From Trinickia dinghuensis (GTDB lineage: Bacteria > Pseudomonadota > Gammaproteobacteria > Burkholderiales > Burkholderiaceae), in the NCBI RefSeq assembly GCF_003367175.1, contig NZ_QRGA01000011.1:267302-331301 (forward strand): 64,000 nucleotides of DNA. The letters are read 5' to 3'. Each line of letters starts with the position of its first letter. The first letter of the stretch is position 1. Both the position numbers and the translations under genes were made by a program. Below, piece by piece: positions 9,480 to 18,560 of the stretch. The notes under the pieces are model-generated. The model searched no databases, had not been told where the DNA came from, and saw only the letters and a program-made list of their open reading frames with translations.

Positions 9480-9520
9480 GTACCCTAAAAGATTAGACCG
9501 ACGTCCAACTTTTAGGGTAC
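9480..9520. repeat. 12-bp perfect inverted repeat between rne and moaA
   Basis: GTACCCTAAAAG (9480-9491) and its exact reverse complement (9509-9520) are separated by 17 bp. The arms are A/T-rich compared with the neighbourhood and no T-tract follows, so it does not look like a terminator. It could be an operator in front of moaA or the remnant of a small mobile repeat. Confidence 0.85.
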
Positions 9521-9658
9521 GGTTCACGAGCGGGCGCTGTTCATCCATCCATGGAAATACGTCACATTTTTGACGTTATCCGCACCATCGGGCGGGCAAT
9601 GCCCGCCGGCTTCGAAGCGTTCGGATAGAATGGGCTTCTGCTCGTTTTTTGCTTCATC

Positions 9659-10768
9659 ATGTCTCGTCGCATCATTCCCGTCGCCGATGTCAGCGCGATA
9701 CCCGACATCGCCGGAACGCCGCTCGCCGCGCGCGGGACGCTCGCCGATCAGCTCGCCAGACCGCTGCGCGACCTGCGCATCTCCGTCACCGATCGCTGCA
9801 ACTTCCGCTGCGTCTATTGCATGCCGCGCGCCGTCTTCGACAAGGACTATCCATTCCTGCCGCACAGCGCGCTGCTGACGTTCGAGGAAATCGAACGGCT
9901 CGCACGCGTGTTCGTCGCGCACGGCGTCGACAAAATCCGTCTTACGGGCGGCGAGCCGCTGCTGCGCAAGGACCTCGAACGTCTGATCGAACGGCTCGCG
10001 GCGTTGAGCACGCCGGACGGACGGCCGCTCGACCTCACGCTGACGACCAACGGCTCGCTGCTCGAACGTAAAGCGCGCAGCTTGAAAGACGCCGGACTGA
10101 CCCGCGTGACCGTCAGCCTCGATGCGCTTGACGACGCCCTGTTCAGGCGCATGAACGACGCCGACTTCGCCCCGAGCGCGGTACTCGACGGCATCGCGGC
10201 CGCGCAGGCGGTCGGGCTCGCGCCGATCAAGGTGAACATGGTCGTCAAGCGCGGCACGAACGACGGCGAAATCGTGCCGATGGCGCGGCACTTCAAAGGC
10301 TCGGGCACGGTCCTGCGTTTCATCGAATACATGGACGTCGGCACGTCGAACGGCTGGAACATGGCGGAAGTGCTGCCGTCGGCCGATGTCGTCGCCCGCA
10401 TCGCCGAACATTTTCCACTCGTGCCGCTCGAAGCCCACACGCCGTCCGAGACGGCGCAGCGCTGGGGCTATGCGGACGGCGGCGGCGAAATCGGCGTCAT
10501 TTCGAGCGTCACGCGCGCCTTCTGCGGCACCTGCACGCGTGCACGCCTATCGACGGAGGGCAAGCTGTACCTCTGCCTGTTCGCCTCGGGCGGCCATGAC
10601 TTGCGGGCGCTCGTACGCAACGGTGCCACCGACGACGAGATCGCCACGGCTATCGGCCGCATCTGGCAAGCGCGCGAGGATCGCTACTCGCAGCTGCGCG
10701 GCAGCGCCGCCGCCGATGCCGCGCGCAGCGGCAACGGGCCCGTCGAGATGTCGTATATCGGCGGTTAG
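9659..10768 (+). CDS. moaA: GTP 3',8-cyclase MoaA
   Basis: 369 residues. Radical SAM enzyme for the first step of molybdenum cofactor synthesis (GTP to 3',8-cyclo-GTP). The N-terminal 4Fe-4S ligands are C47, C51 and C54 in CNFRCVYC; the second cluster uses C289, C292 and C306; the GGEPLLR motif and the C-terminal Gly-Gly required for activity are present. First of a Moco gene run with mobA (21 bp downstream) and moeA. The leader has a GGATAGAAT -10-like element at about 9624-9632. I see no clear Moco riboswitch. Confidence 0.96.
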   Translation: MSRRIIPVADVSAIPDIAGTPLAARGTLADQLARPLRDLRISVTDRCNFRCVYCMPRAVFDKDYPFLPHSALLTFEEIERLARVFVAHGVDKIRLTGGEPLLRKDLERLIERLAALSTPDGRPLDLTLTTNGSLLERKARSLKDAGLTRVTVSLDALDDALFRRMNDADFAPSAVLDGIAAAQAVGLAPIKVNMVVKRGTNDGEIVPMARHFKGSGTVLRFIEYMDVGTSNGWNMAEVLPSADVVARIAEHFPLVPLEAHTPSETAQRWGYADGGGEIGVISSVTRAFCGTCTRARLSTEGKLYLCLFASGGHDLRALVRNGATDDEIATAIGRIWQAREDRYSQLRGSAAADAARSGNGPVEMSYIGG

Positions 10769-10789
10769 CGCCCCGAGGCCAAGCCCGCC

Positions 10790-11458
10790 ATGGCGAATCC
10801 ATCACCTACCGCGTCGCCCATGCGTTCGCGCATGACCGGACTGCTCCTCGCCGGCGGCCGCGGCACACGCATGGGTGGCGCCGACAAGGGCCTGCAGCCG
10901 CTGGCGGGCGAGCCGCTCGCACTGCACGTCGTCCGGCGCATCGCCGAACAAGTCGGCCCGCTGCTGATCAGCGCGAATCGCCATCTCATCGACTACGCTC
11001 GGCTGGGCGCGCCGTTCGATGCGCGCGTCGTTCAAGACGCAACCCGCGATTTTCCGGGGCCACTGGCCGGGCTGTTGGCTGGGCTGCGCGCGGCGTCGAC
11101 CGAGTTCGTCCTGTGCGTGCCGTGCGACACGCCCGCCTTGCCGGCCGATCTGGCAGTGCGGCTACTCGCCGCACTCGACGCCAACGAGGCCGATGCCGCC
11201 GTCGCGGCGACTGTCGACGCGATAGGACAGGTCTCGCTCCACCCCGTCGTCGCGCTCGTGCGCGCAACGCTCGCCGACGATCTAGCGGCCTACCTCGACG
11301 CCGGCGAACGCAAGGTTCGCACGTGGTACGCGCGCCACAAGCACGTCGAAGTGCCGTTTGCGGACGAGCGCGCGTTTTACAATGCCAACTCTTTGCATGA
11401 TCTCGCCGATCTCGAACGAACGCTCGACGCGCCACGCCGAGCGCGACAGCTAGATTAG
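10790..11458 (+). CDS. mobA: Molybdenum cofactor guanylyltransferase MobA
   Basis: 222 residues. GLLLAGGRGTRMGGADKG near the N-terminus is the nucleotide-binding signature of MobA, followed by the PCDTPALPADLA metal-binding Asp region. MobA joins GMP to molybdopterin to give the MGD form used by DMSO-reductase-type enzymes. The annotated start (10790) could also be the internal Met residues 11 or 15, which lie closer to the conserved core. It is between moaA and moeA in the same direction. Confidence 0.93.
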   Translation: MANPSPTASPMRSRMTGLLLAGGRGTRMGGADKGLQPLAGEPLALHVVRRIAEQVGPLLISANRHLIDYARLGAPFDARVVQDATRDFPGPLAGLLAGLRAASTEFVLCVPCDTPALPADLAVRLLAALDANEADAAVAATVDAIGQVSLHPVVALVRATLADDLAAYLDAGERKVRTWYARHKHVEVPFADERAFYNANSLHDLADLERTLDAPRRARQLD

Positions 11459-11514
11459 ATCGACCGAGACACGCGGTGACAGGCCCGCCCGGCGCGCGCC
11501 GCGCCCCATCTTCG

Positions 11515-12828
11515 ATGACGATCTCCAACGACACCTCCGGCCAAGCTCGCGCGGCCGCACCGAATCCGCTTCCCGTCGACGCCGCGCGCACCCTCATCCG
11601 GCAAGCAGTCAGGCCCGTCGAGGCGGTCGAGCGCGTCGCCTTGCGCGCGGCGCTCGACCGAGTGCTGGCCGAGAACATCGTCTCCCCGATCGACGTCCCC
11701 GCGCACGACAACGCCGCGATGGACGGCTACGCGTTCGACGGCGCCGCGCTCTCGGGCAGCGGCGCTGCCGCGGAGGGCCAAGCGCCGTTCACGCTCGTCG
11801 TGGCCGGCGAGGCACGCGCGGGTCATCCGTTCGACCGAGCCTGCGGCCTGGGCGAATGCGTCAGAATCATGACGGGCGCGCCGATGCCGGCCGGCTGCGA
11901 TACGGTCGTGCCGCAAGAACTCGTCACCCGGACCGGCTCCAACGTCGCGTTCGATACGCGGCAGATCGTACGCGGCGCCAACTGCCGGCGAGCCGGCGAA
12001 GACCTCGCGCGTGGGCGCGCCGCGCTCGAAGCGGGCCGCATCCTGCGCCCGGCCGACCTCGGCCTGCTCGCGTCGCTCGGTGTCGCGGAAGTCGCCGTGC
12101 GCCGGCGCGTGCGCGTCGCGTTCTTCTCCACCGGCGACGAACTGCGCTCGGTCGGAGAGCCGCTCGATACGGGCTGCGTGTACGACAGCAACCGCTACAC
12201 GCTGTACGCGATGCTCACGCGCATGAACGTCGAGGTGCTCGATCTAGGCGTCGTCCGCGACGAACCCGGCGCGATCGAAGCCGCACTGCGAGCCGCCGCC
12301 GCATGCGTCGACGTTGTGCTGACCTCCGGCGGCGTGTCGGTGGGGGATGCGGACTTCACCGCACGCATGACGGCAACGTTCGGCGACGTCGCGTTCTGGC
12401 AGCTCGCGATGCGGCCCGGACGCCCACTTGCGTTCGGCCGTCTATCGGCGGGTGCCCACGCCTCGAGCGAGGGCGGCGCACTCTTCTTCGGACTGCCCGG
12501 CAATCCCGTTGCCGTCATGGTCTCGTTTTATCAGTTCGTGCGCGGCGCGCTAATCGCAATGTCGGGCGCGAACGCACCAGGGCCGCTACAATTTGCGGCC
12601 GCGAGCAGCGCGCCGATCAAAAAACGGCCGGGACGCACCGAGTTTCTGCGCGGCGTTGCCACGCGCGACGGCGCGGGCCAATGGAGCGTGGTGCCCACGC
12701 CCGCGCAAGGGTCCGGCGTCCTCAGTTCGATGAGCCGAGCCAATTGCTTCATCGTACTGGGCCACGACCAAGGCGACGTCGCGGCCGGCGCACCCGTCGA
12801 CATCATCCCCTTCGAAGGGCTCGTCTGA
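11515..12828 (+). CDS. moeA: Molybdopterin molybdenumtransferase MoeA
   Basis: 437 residues from the ATG at 11515; a GTG at 11476 would add 13 poorly conserved residues. The N-terminal DVPAHDNAAMDGYA block, the GDEL motif, VYDSNRYTL and the LTSGGVSVGDADF motif are MoeA signatures; GLPGNPVAVMVSF follows near the C-terminal domain. MoeA inserts molybdate into adenylylated molybdopterin. It lies 56 bp after mobA, and with moaA forms a short Moco operon; a separate MogA-type adenylyltransferase is encoded at 53.4 kb. Confidence 0.95.
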   Translation: MTISNDTSGQARAAAPNPLPVDAARTLIRQAVRPVEAVERVALRAALDRVLAENIVSPIDVPAHDNAAMDGYAFDGAALSGSGAAAEGQAPFTLVVAGEARAGHPFDRACGLGECVRIMTGAPMPAGCDTVVPQELVTRTGSNVAFDTRQIVRGANCRRAGEDLARGRAALEAGRILRPADLGLLASLGVAEVAVRRRVRVAFFSTGDELRSVGEPLDTGCVYDSNRYTLYAMLTRMNVEVLDLGVVRDEPGAIEAALRAAAACVDVVLTSGGVSVGDADFTARMTATFGDVAFWQLAMRPGRPLAFGRLSAGAHASSEGGALFFGLPGNPVAVMVSFYQFVRGALIAMSGANAPGPLQFAAASSAPIKKRPGRTEFLRGVATRDGAGQWSVVPTPAQGSGVLSSMSRANCFIVLGHDQGDVAAGAPVDIIPFEGLV

Positions 12829-12893
12829 CCGGGGCGCAACGCCAACCGCCCAATTTCCGGATAGCACATCGTCTCTCAACGAGGCCTAGACCA

Positions 12894-13172
12894 ATGAAAA
12901 AACAAATCCTATCGATCGCGCCGGGACAAACCGCCAAGGCGCTCATCCTCGTCTACGTCATTTTCAGTACGCCGATCGTCCTGCTCGGCACACTCGTGAC
13001 GTATTTGCGCCAGGGGTCGGTCGAGATCGGCACGATCTTCTTCAGCGCCCTGCTGCTCAATGCGATCCTCGGCTTCGTGCTGCTCTGGATTGCCTGCCAC
13101 GTCTACAACTGGGTGGCTGATCGCTTCGGCGGCATCGAAATCGTCTTGTCCGACGCACCCGAGGAAGCCTAA
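12894..13172 (+). CDS. Small two-helix membrane protein
   Basis: 92 residues. Two hydrophobic segments (about residues 16-36 and 47-70) separated by a short polar loop (LRQGSVEIG) indicate an inner-membrane hairpin, with a short acidic C-terminus. I recognise no enzyme motif and no named family with certainty. It sits between moeA (65 bp upstream) and the GNAT gene (4 bp downstream), so it is probably part of the same transcript, but a role in Moco synthesis is not implied. Confidence 0.75.
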   Translation: MKKQILSIAPGQTAKALILVYVIFSTPIVLLGTLVTYLRQGSVEIGTIFFSALLLNAILGFVLLWIACHVYNWVADRFGGIEIVLSDAPEEA

Positions 13173-13176
13173 CGTC

Positions 13177-13659
13177 ATGGCCGATGTCATTCGCAACGCC
13201 ACGCCGCTCGACATTGCCGGCGTGTTCGGCTTGATGCGTGAGCTAGCCGAATTCGAAAAACTGACGCACTTGTTCGTGGCGACGGAGGACATGCTGCGCG
13301 ATGCGCTATTCGGCGCGCGTCCGGCAGCGGAAGCGCTCGTTGCCGAGCAGGACGGCAAGATAGTCGGCTACGCGCTCTACTTCCAGAATTTTTCGACGTT
13401 CCTCAGCCGGCGCGGCCTCTATCTCGAAGATCTCTACGTTCAGCCCGCGCTGCGCGGCAGCGGAGTCGGGACGGCACTGCTGCGCCGCGTCGCGGCGATC
13501 GCCGTCGAACGCCAATGCGGACGCTTCGAGTGGTCGGTCCTCGACTGGAATCAGACCGCCATCGATTTCTACACGAAGATGGGCGCGACGGTGCTGCCCG
13601 ATTGGCGCATCGTGCGTGTCACCGACGAGGCCTTGAACCGGCTCGCCGGCGCAGCCTGA
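13177..13659 (+). CDS. GNAT family N-acetyltransferase
   Basis: 160 residues starting at the ATG 4 bp after the membrane-protein stop. The acetyl-CoA loop motif appears as LYVQPALRGSGVGTALLRRVA, and YLEDLYV plus the C-terminal YTKMGA segment are typical of the diamine/spermidine acetyltransferase-like branch. It transfers an acetyl group from acetyl-CoA to an amine; the substrate is not visible in the sequence. Confidence 0.88.
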   Translation: MADVIRNATPLDIAGVFGLMRELAEFEKLTHLFVATEDMLRDALFGARPAAEALVAEQDGKIVGYALYFQNFSTFLSRRGLYLEDLYVQPALRGSGVGTALLRRVAAIAVERQCGRFEWSVLDWNQTAIDFYTKMGATVLPDWRIVRVTDEALNRLAGAA

Positions 13660-13753
13660 AACATCGCGCGCGGCGCAAACACGCCGCAACACCGCAGGCA
13701 CGTATCACCGCGCGGGCCGGGCCGCGAAGCCGTACCCGCGTTCACGCCATAGT

Positions 13754-15244
13754 TCAGGCCTCGGGCTCTTGCTGGCCCGAGCCAGTGTCGCCCAGCAGCC
13801 CTTCCGCGTGTTCGCCGGGCAGCGCTTCCACTTCCCGAAGCTTCGTATTCATCACCCGCGTGCGGCGTTCGGCCGCCTCGATCGAGCGCGTCACCGTTTC
13901 GAGCTGCGATTTCGTCTTCGCCAGAACATCGCCGAACTTGCCGAACTCGGTCTTCACCGCGCCGAGCACCTGCCACACCTCGCTCGACCGTCTCTCGATC
14001 GCCAGCGTGCGAAAGCCCATCTGCAAGCTGTTCAAGAGCGCCGTCAGCGTCGTGGGCCCGGCAATCGTCACGCGATAGTCGCGCTGCAATTGATCGCTGA
14101 GCCCCGGGCGGCGCAGCACCTCGGCATACAGCCCTTCGGTGGGCAAGAACAGCAGCGCGAAATCGGTCGTATGGGGCGGCGCCACGTACTTTTCAGCAAT
14201 CGTGCGCGCCTCGGCCCGCACGCGTGCTTCCAACGCGCGCGAGGCTTCGTCGACGGCCGCCGGATCGGCGCGCTCCTGTGCATCGATCAAGCGTTCGTAG
14301 TCCTCGCGCGGAAACTTCGCGTCGATCGGCAGCCAGACGGGCGCGGCCGTGCCCTGCCCGCTTGCGCCTTCCGTCCGCCCCGGCAGCTTGATGGCGAATT
14401 CGACGCGCTCCGTGCTCTTCGGCACCGTCGCGACGTTCTTCGCGTATTGATCGGGCGTCAGCATCTGCTCGAGCAATGCTTCGAGCTGCACTTCCCCCCA
14501 GGTGCCGCGCGTCTTCACGTTCGTCAGCACCTTTTTCAGATCGCCGACGCCGGCCGCAAGCGACTGCATCTCGCCTAGCCCGCGGTGCACCTGCTCGAGC
14601 CGGTCGGACACGAGCTTGAAGGATTCGCCGAGCCGCTGCTCGAGCGTGGCGTGGAGCTTTTCGTCCACGGTGCGGCGCATCTCCTCGAGCTTCGTCGCGT
14701 TGTTCGCTTCGATATCCTTGAGCCGTGCCTCGAGCGTCGCGCGTACTTCGGCGAACCGCCGGTCGTTCGCTTCGACGAGCTGCGCGAGCTGCTGAGCCAG
14801 GGTATCGCCGAAGCGCTTGAGCACCGCCGCTTGCTCGTCGCGCGATTCGTGCGCGTGCCGCTGCAGGCTGTCGCGCATCGCGCCGAGTTGAGCCGCGTTC
14901 GTCTCCGTCAGTTGCACAAGGCGCTTGGCAAAACCGTCGATCTGCTGATTCTGCACGGTGGCCACGCTCGTCAATTGCGCGGCAAGCGTCTGCTGAAACT
15001 GCGCGAAACCGCCGCCGAGTTCGGCGCGGGAAAGGCGCGAGGTTTCGGCCATCTCGCCGCGCAGCTCGCGCTCGAGCCGCTCGTAAGCCCGGCCCTGCGT
15101 CTGACCCGTCGCTTCGATACGTTGACCGAGCTCGGCGAACGCCTCGCGCTCGTTCGTGCGGCTCGCGCTTCGGACCGAGATCGCCAAAGCGACGGCCAGC
15201 AGCACAACGGCACAAACGAGCGCCGCCATGAGAATCGTCGTCAT
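13754..15244 (-). CDS. rmuC: DNA recombination protein RmuC
   Basis: 496 residues. An N-terminal membrane anchor (about residues 5-25) is followed by a long coiled coil rich in Glu, Arg and Gln (about 30-200) and the RmuC domain, with KTRGTWGEVQLEALLEQ, PIDAKFP and FLPTEGLYAEVLRR. RmuC is a nuclease-fold protein that limits inversions at short inverted repeats. It overlaps the upstream dehydrogenase gene as ATGA, so the two are co-translated. Confidence 0.93.
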   Translation of the reverse strand: MTTILMAALVCAVVLLAVALAISVRSASRTNEREAFAELGQRIEATGQTQGRAYERLERELRGEMAETSRLSRAELGGGFAQFQQTLAAQLTSVATVQNQQIDGFAKRLVQLTETNAAQLGAMRDSLQRHAHESRDEQAAVLKRFGDTLAQQLAQLVEANDRRFAEVRATLEARLKDIEANNATKLEEMRRTVDEKLHATLEQRLGESFKLVSDRLEQVHRGLGEMQSLAAGVGDLKKVLTNVKTRGTWGEVQLEALLEQMLTPDQYAKNVATVPKSTERVEFAIKLPGRTEGASGQGTAAPVWLPIDAKFPREDYERLIDAQERADPAAVDEASRALEARVRAEARTIAEKYVAPPHTTDFALLFLPTEGLYAEVLRRPGLSDQLQRDYRVTIAGPTTLTALLNSLQMGFRTLAIERRSSEVWQVLGAVKTEFGKFGDVLAKTKSQLETVTRSIEAAERRTRVMNTKLREVEALPGEHAEGLLGDTGSGQQEPEA

Positions 15245-16230
15245 GAACGCGCGCGTCCCAACACTTCGGGGTTGATCGGATTGGGCGGCTGACCCGCGCG
15301 CGGCCCCATGCCGAGCGCGGCGATGAGATTGTCGGCCGCGAGATTGGCCATCGCCCGGCGCGTGGATTCGGTCGCGCTCGCGATATGCGGCGTCAGCACG
15401 ACGCTAGGCGCGGTCAGCAACCGCGGATGCACGCTCGGCTCGCCCTCGAACACGTCGAGCCCGGCGGCGGCGATGCGGCGCTCGTGCAGCGCATCTGCCA
15501 ATGCGGCATCGTCGACGATACCCCCGCGCGCGATGTTCGTCAGCGTCGCCGTGGGCTTCATCAGCGCCAGTTCGGCCGCGCCGATCGTATGGTGGCTTTG
15601 CACGCTGTACGGCACCACGAGCACGACGTGATCGGCTTGCCGCAGCAGATCATCCTTCGACAGGTATTGAGCCCCGAGCTCCGCCTCGATCTGCGGCGCT
15701 ACCCGCGAGCGGTTGTGATAGACGACGCGCATCGAAAAGCCGCGCGCCCGGCGCGCGAGCGCCTGTCCGATCCGCCCCATGCCGATGATGCCGAGCGTCG
15801 AGCCGTAAACATCGGCGCTGAGGAAACCGTCATAGCGCCACGCGCCCCACTTGCCCGCGCGCAGCCAATGTTCGCTTTCGGTGACGCGCCGCGCCGCCGC
15901 CATCATCAGCGCCCAGCCGAAATCGGCCGTCGCTTCGTTGAGGACATCGGGCGTGTTCGTCGCGACCACGCCCGCGGCGTTGAACGCATCGATGTCGAAG
16001 TTGTTGTAGCCGACGGCCATATTCGCAACCGCGCGCAAGCGCGGGGCCGCCGCGAAAATCGCCGAGTCGATCCGGTCGCCCGCGGTCAGCGCGCCGTCTT
16101 TATCGGCAAGCCGGCGTGCGAGCTCGTCGAGCGGCAACGCGGGCCCGTCGTTCCAATCGACATCGAAGTACTGCCTCAAACGCTCGACGACGTCGGGAAA
16201 GATCGGACGCGCAACGAGAATCTTCTGCAT
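15241..16230 (-). CDS. D-2-hydroxyacid dehydrogenase (GhrB/glyoxylate reductase-like)
   Basis: 329 residues from the ATG at 16230, which has a good AGGAAGG site; the longer open frame to 16311 has no support. The NAD(P)-binding motif GIIGMGRIG lies at about 147-155, catalytic Arg is in NIARGGIVDD, Glu in DVFEGEP and His in LTPHIAS. The family reduces glyoxylate, hydroxypyruvate or 2-ketogluconate. The exact substrate is uncertain; length and motifs fit the GhrB branch. Confidence 0.9.
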   Translation of the reverse strand: MQKILVARPIFPDVVERLRQYFDVDWNDGPALPLDELARRLADKDGALTAGDRIDSAIFAAAPRLRAVANMAVGYNNFDIDAFNAAGVVATNTPDVLNEATADFGWALMMAAARRVTESEHWLRAGKWGAWRYDGFLSADVYGSTLGIIGMGRIGQALARRARGFSMRVVYHNRSRVAPQIEAELGAQYLSKDDLLRQADHVVLVVPYSVQSHHTIGAAELALMKPTATLTNIARGGIVDDAALADALHERRIAAAGLDVFEGEPSVHPRLLTAPSVVLTPHIASATESTRRAMANLAADNLIAALGMGPRAGQPPNPINPEVLGRARS

Positions 16231-16253
16231 GGATATCACCCTTCCTTCCGAAT

Positions 16254-17699
16254 TCAAAAGAACAGCCACGTCGTGAGCAGGAACACCGGGATCAGCACGG
16301 CGGCCGACCATCCGAGGTAACCGAAAAAGCTCGGCATGCGCACGCCGCGCGACTCGGCGATCGCCTTGACCATGAAATTCGGCGCATTGCCGATATAGCT
16401 GTTCGCGCCCATGAACACCGCGCCCGCCGAAATGGCCGCGAGCGTCGAAGCACCGGCGTTCATCAACACGTGTGCATCGCCGCCCACGAGATTGAAGAAC
16501 ACGAGGTACGTCGGCGCGTTATCGAGAAACGACGACAGGATACCCGTCGCCCAGAAGTACATGGCGTCGATGGGCCGGCCGTGGCTGTCCGTCACGAGAT
16601 GCAGCACCGAGGCGAACACGCCGTTCTCGCCCGCCCGCAGCATCATGACCACCGGTGCGATCGTAATGAAGATGGCCCCGAAGAGCTTCGCCACTTCCTC
16701 GATCGGCGCCCAGGTGAACGCGTTGCCCGTGCGCGCCGTACGCGGCGTGATGAGGAGCGACACCAGCGTCAGCACGGCGAGCGACGCGTCGCGTACGACG
16801 TCTTGCAGAGCGAGATGCGCGCCGAAGACATGGAGCACGATGCCCGGCTTCCATAGTCCGCTCATCAGGACAAGCCCGATCACGATCGCGAGCAGCACGA
16901 AGTTTCGCTTGCCCTCGACGACGATGCCGGCCGCCTCCGGCGCCGGGTCGAGTTCCGGCGCGCGCGCTTCGCCGGGACGACGGTAGTAGTAGGTGTCGAT
17001 CAGGTAGAACAGCGCGAGCAGCACCGCGCAGATGAACAGCATCGGCAACGCGAGATGGCGCGTCGTCCAGAAGAAATCGACGCCGTTCAGAAACCCGAGG
17101 AACAGTGGCGGATCGCCAAGCGGCGAGAGCGAGCCCCCGGCGTTCGCGACGAGAAAAATGAAGAAGACGAAGACATGCACGACGTGCTTGCGATTCTCGT
17201 TCGCGCGCAGCACCGGCCGAATCAGCAGCATCGCCGCGCCCGTCGTGCCCATGATGCTGGCCAGCGCCGTGCCGAGCGCGAGCAGCGCCGTATTGACGCG
17301 CGGCGAGCCATGCAGCGCGCCGCGCACGCAGATGCCGCCCGCGACCGTGTAGAGCGCCGTCAGCAAGACGATGAACGGGACGTATTCGGCGACGAGGGCG
17401 TGGGCGAGCGCATCGGCGGCCGCCCCGATGCCGAATGCGTAAGCGAACGGCGCGAGAAAGGCCATCGCCCATGCGGCCGAGATCTTCCCGAAATGGCGAT
17501 GCCAGAACTGCGGCGCGATGAGCGGCAAGAGCGCGATCGAGAGCAAAATGCCAGCGAACGGCAAGGCCCAATGCGGCCCCAACGACGCGCCGTCCGGCAT
17601 CGCCGACGCTGCCGACGCTGCGCGAGACCAGCCGGCAACCATCACCACAAATGCACTCGCCGCCGCCTTGCTCGCGCAAGCGGCCTGTCCTTCAGTCAT
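16254..17699 (-). CDS. Sodium:proton antiporter, NhaD/CitM superfamily
   Basis: 481 residues with an N-terminal signal-like segment and about 11-12 hydrophobic helices. FFIFLVANAGGSLSPLGDPP and FLDNAPTYLVFFN are the paired signature helices of the ion-transporter superfamily containing NhaD and ArsB. The most likely role is Na+/H+ exchange at the inner membrane. It follows a LutC-like gene on the same strand and precedes the dehydrogenase gene by 23 bp. Confidence 0.82.
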   Translation of the reverse strand: MTEGQAACASKAAASAFVVMVAGWSRAASAASAMPDGASLGPHWALPFAGILLSIALLPLIAPQFWHRHFGKISAAWAMAFLAPFAYAFGIGAAADALAHALVAEYVPFIVLLTALYTVAGGICVRGALHGSPRVNTALLALGTALASIMGTTGAAMLLIRPVLRANENRKHVVHVFVFFIFLVANAGGSLSPLGDPPLFLGFLNGVDFFWTTRHLALPMLFICAVLLALFYLIDTYYYRRPGEARAPELDPAPEAAGIVVEGKRNFVLLAIVIGLVLMSGLWKPGIVLHVFGAHLALQDVVRDASLAVLTLVSLLITPRTARTGNAFTWAPIEEVAKLFGAIFITIAPVVMMLRAGENGVFASVLHLVTDSHGRPIDAMYFWATGILSSFLDNAPTYLVFFNLVGGDAHVLMNAGASTLAAISAGAVFMGANSYIGNAPNFMVKAIAESRGVRMPSFFGYLGWSAAVLIPVFLLTTWLFF

Positions 17700-17758
17700 G
17701 CCCTTCCTCTTGGTAGTTCGTGAAGCAGGAGGCGACGAACCTCGCCCCGGCTAAGATG

Positions 17759-17776
17759 CCGGTGCCGGTGCCGGTG
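17759..17776. repeat. Three CCGGTG hexamer repeats
   Basis: Three perfect 6-bp copies lie in the 89-bp gap between the lutC-like and antiporter genes. Probably slippage-derived; no function seen. Confidence 0.7.
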
Positions 17777-17788
17777 CCCGCACTCAGT

Positions 17789-18460
17789 TCACGCGCCGCG
17801 CACGACGATCGTATGCACGCGATAAGGGCCGTGTGCCCCGAGCACGATCGTTTGTTCGATATCGCCGGTGCGCGACGGCCCCGATACGAAATTCACGGCA
17901 CGCGGCAACTCGCCGCGCTCCAGGCGCATCAGCGCGTACGCCTCCTCGTGCCCGGCCACGATGCGCGAGGCGGGTACGACGGCGATATGCGTCTCGGGCA
18001 GCAATGCCATCGACGCTTCGGTTTCGGGCCCCGACAGCAGCACGAGCGAGCCCGTTTCGGCCGTCGCGCAAAAACATCCCGTGATGCCAACGAGATCGCT
18101 GTTCTCGGGTTTGCGGAATTCGATCGAAAGGCCTGCCTGCTCCCACGGCAGCGCTTGCAGCGCGGCCCAGGCGACGGCGCGCGGCGCGACGCCGAGCTGT
18201 GCCAAATAGCGTACGGCCGCGGCCGGCACCTCGTCGAGCGATTCCACGAGTTCGACGGTGCTCGCCATGAGCCGCGCTGCCTCGACGAAGTGCGCCGTGA
18301 GCCCCTCGCGATCGGACGGCATCTCCGGGCGCGGGCCCTGCGGATGCCGCGCGAGGTAATCGGCAACGGCCTCGCGCTCGCCCGGCTCGGGCTCCCCCGA
18401 ACGGCCCGAGGCCGAGCGGATTCGAGCGAGAATGTTGCGCCGCGCCGCCGATGTATCCAT
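17789..18460 (-). CDS. LUD domain protein (LutC/YkgG family)
   Basis: 223 residues from the ATG at 18460; the frame stays open upstream to 18685 but that part overlaps pncB and is non-conserved. The LUD core is visible in the C-terminal half (GITGCFCATAETGSLVLLSG, then LPETHIAVVPASRIV, then FVSGPSRTGDIEQTIVLGAHGP). LutC acts with LutA and LutB in L-lactate oxidation; neither partner is in this window, so the function of this copy is open. It lies 100 bp after pncB on the same strand. Confidence 0.85.
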   Translation of the reverse strand: MDTSAARRNILARIRSASGRSGEPEPGEREAVADYLARHPQGPRPEMPSDREGLTAHFVEAARLMASTVELVESLDEVPAAAVRYLAQLGVAPRAVAWAALQALPWEQAGLSIEFRKPENSDLVGITGCFCATAETGSLVLLSGPETEASMALLPETHIAVVPASRIVAGHEEAYALMRLERGELPRAVNFVSGPSRTGDIEQTIVLGAHGPYRVHTIVVRGA

Positions 18461-18560
18461 TGCATTCCCCGTCTTGAGCCGAACGAATGGCCGATTATAC
18501 GAGCCTTCTTTTTTGGGATACATCGGCCGATCGGCCGAAAAAACGATGTCTCGGACCGCC

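Noticed and set aside
9521..9658. Moco riboswitch in front of moaA
   Set aside because: A GCGGGC hairpin is present but the known Moco aptamer pattern could not be recognised.
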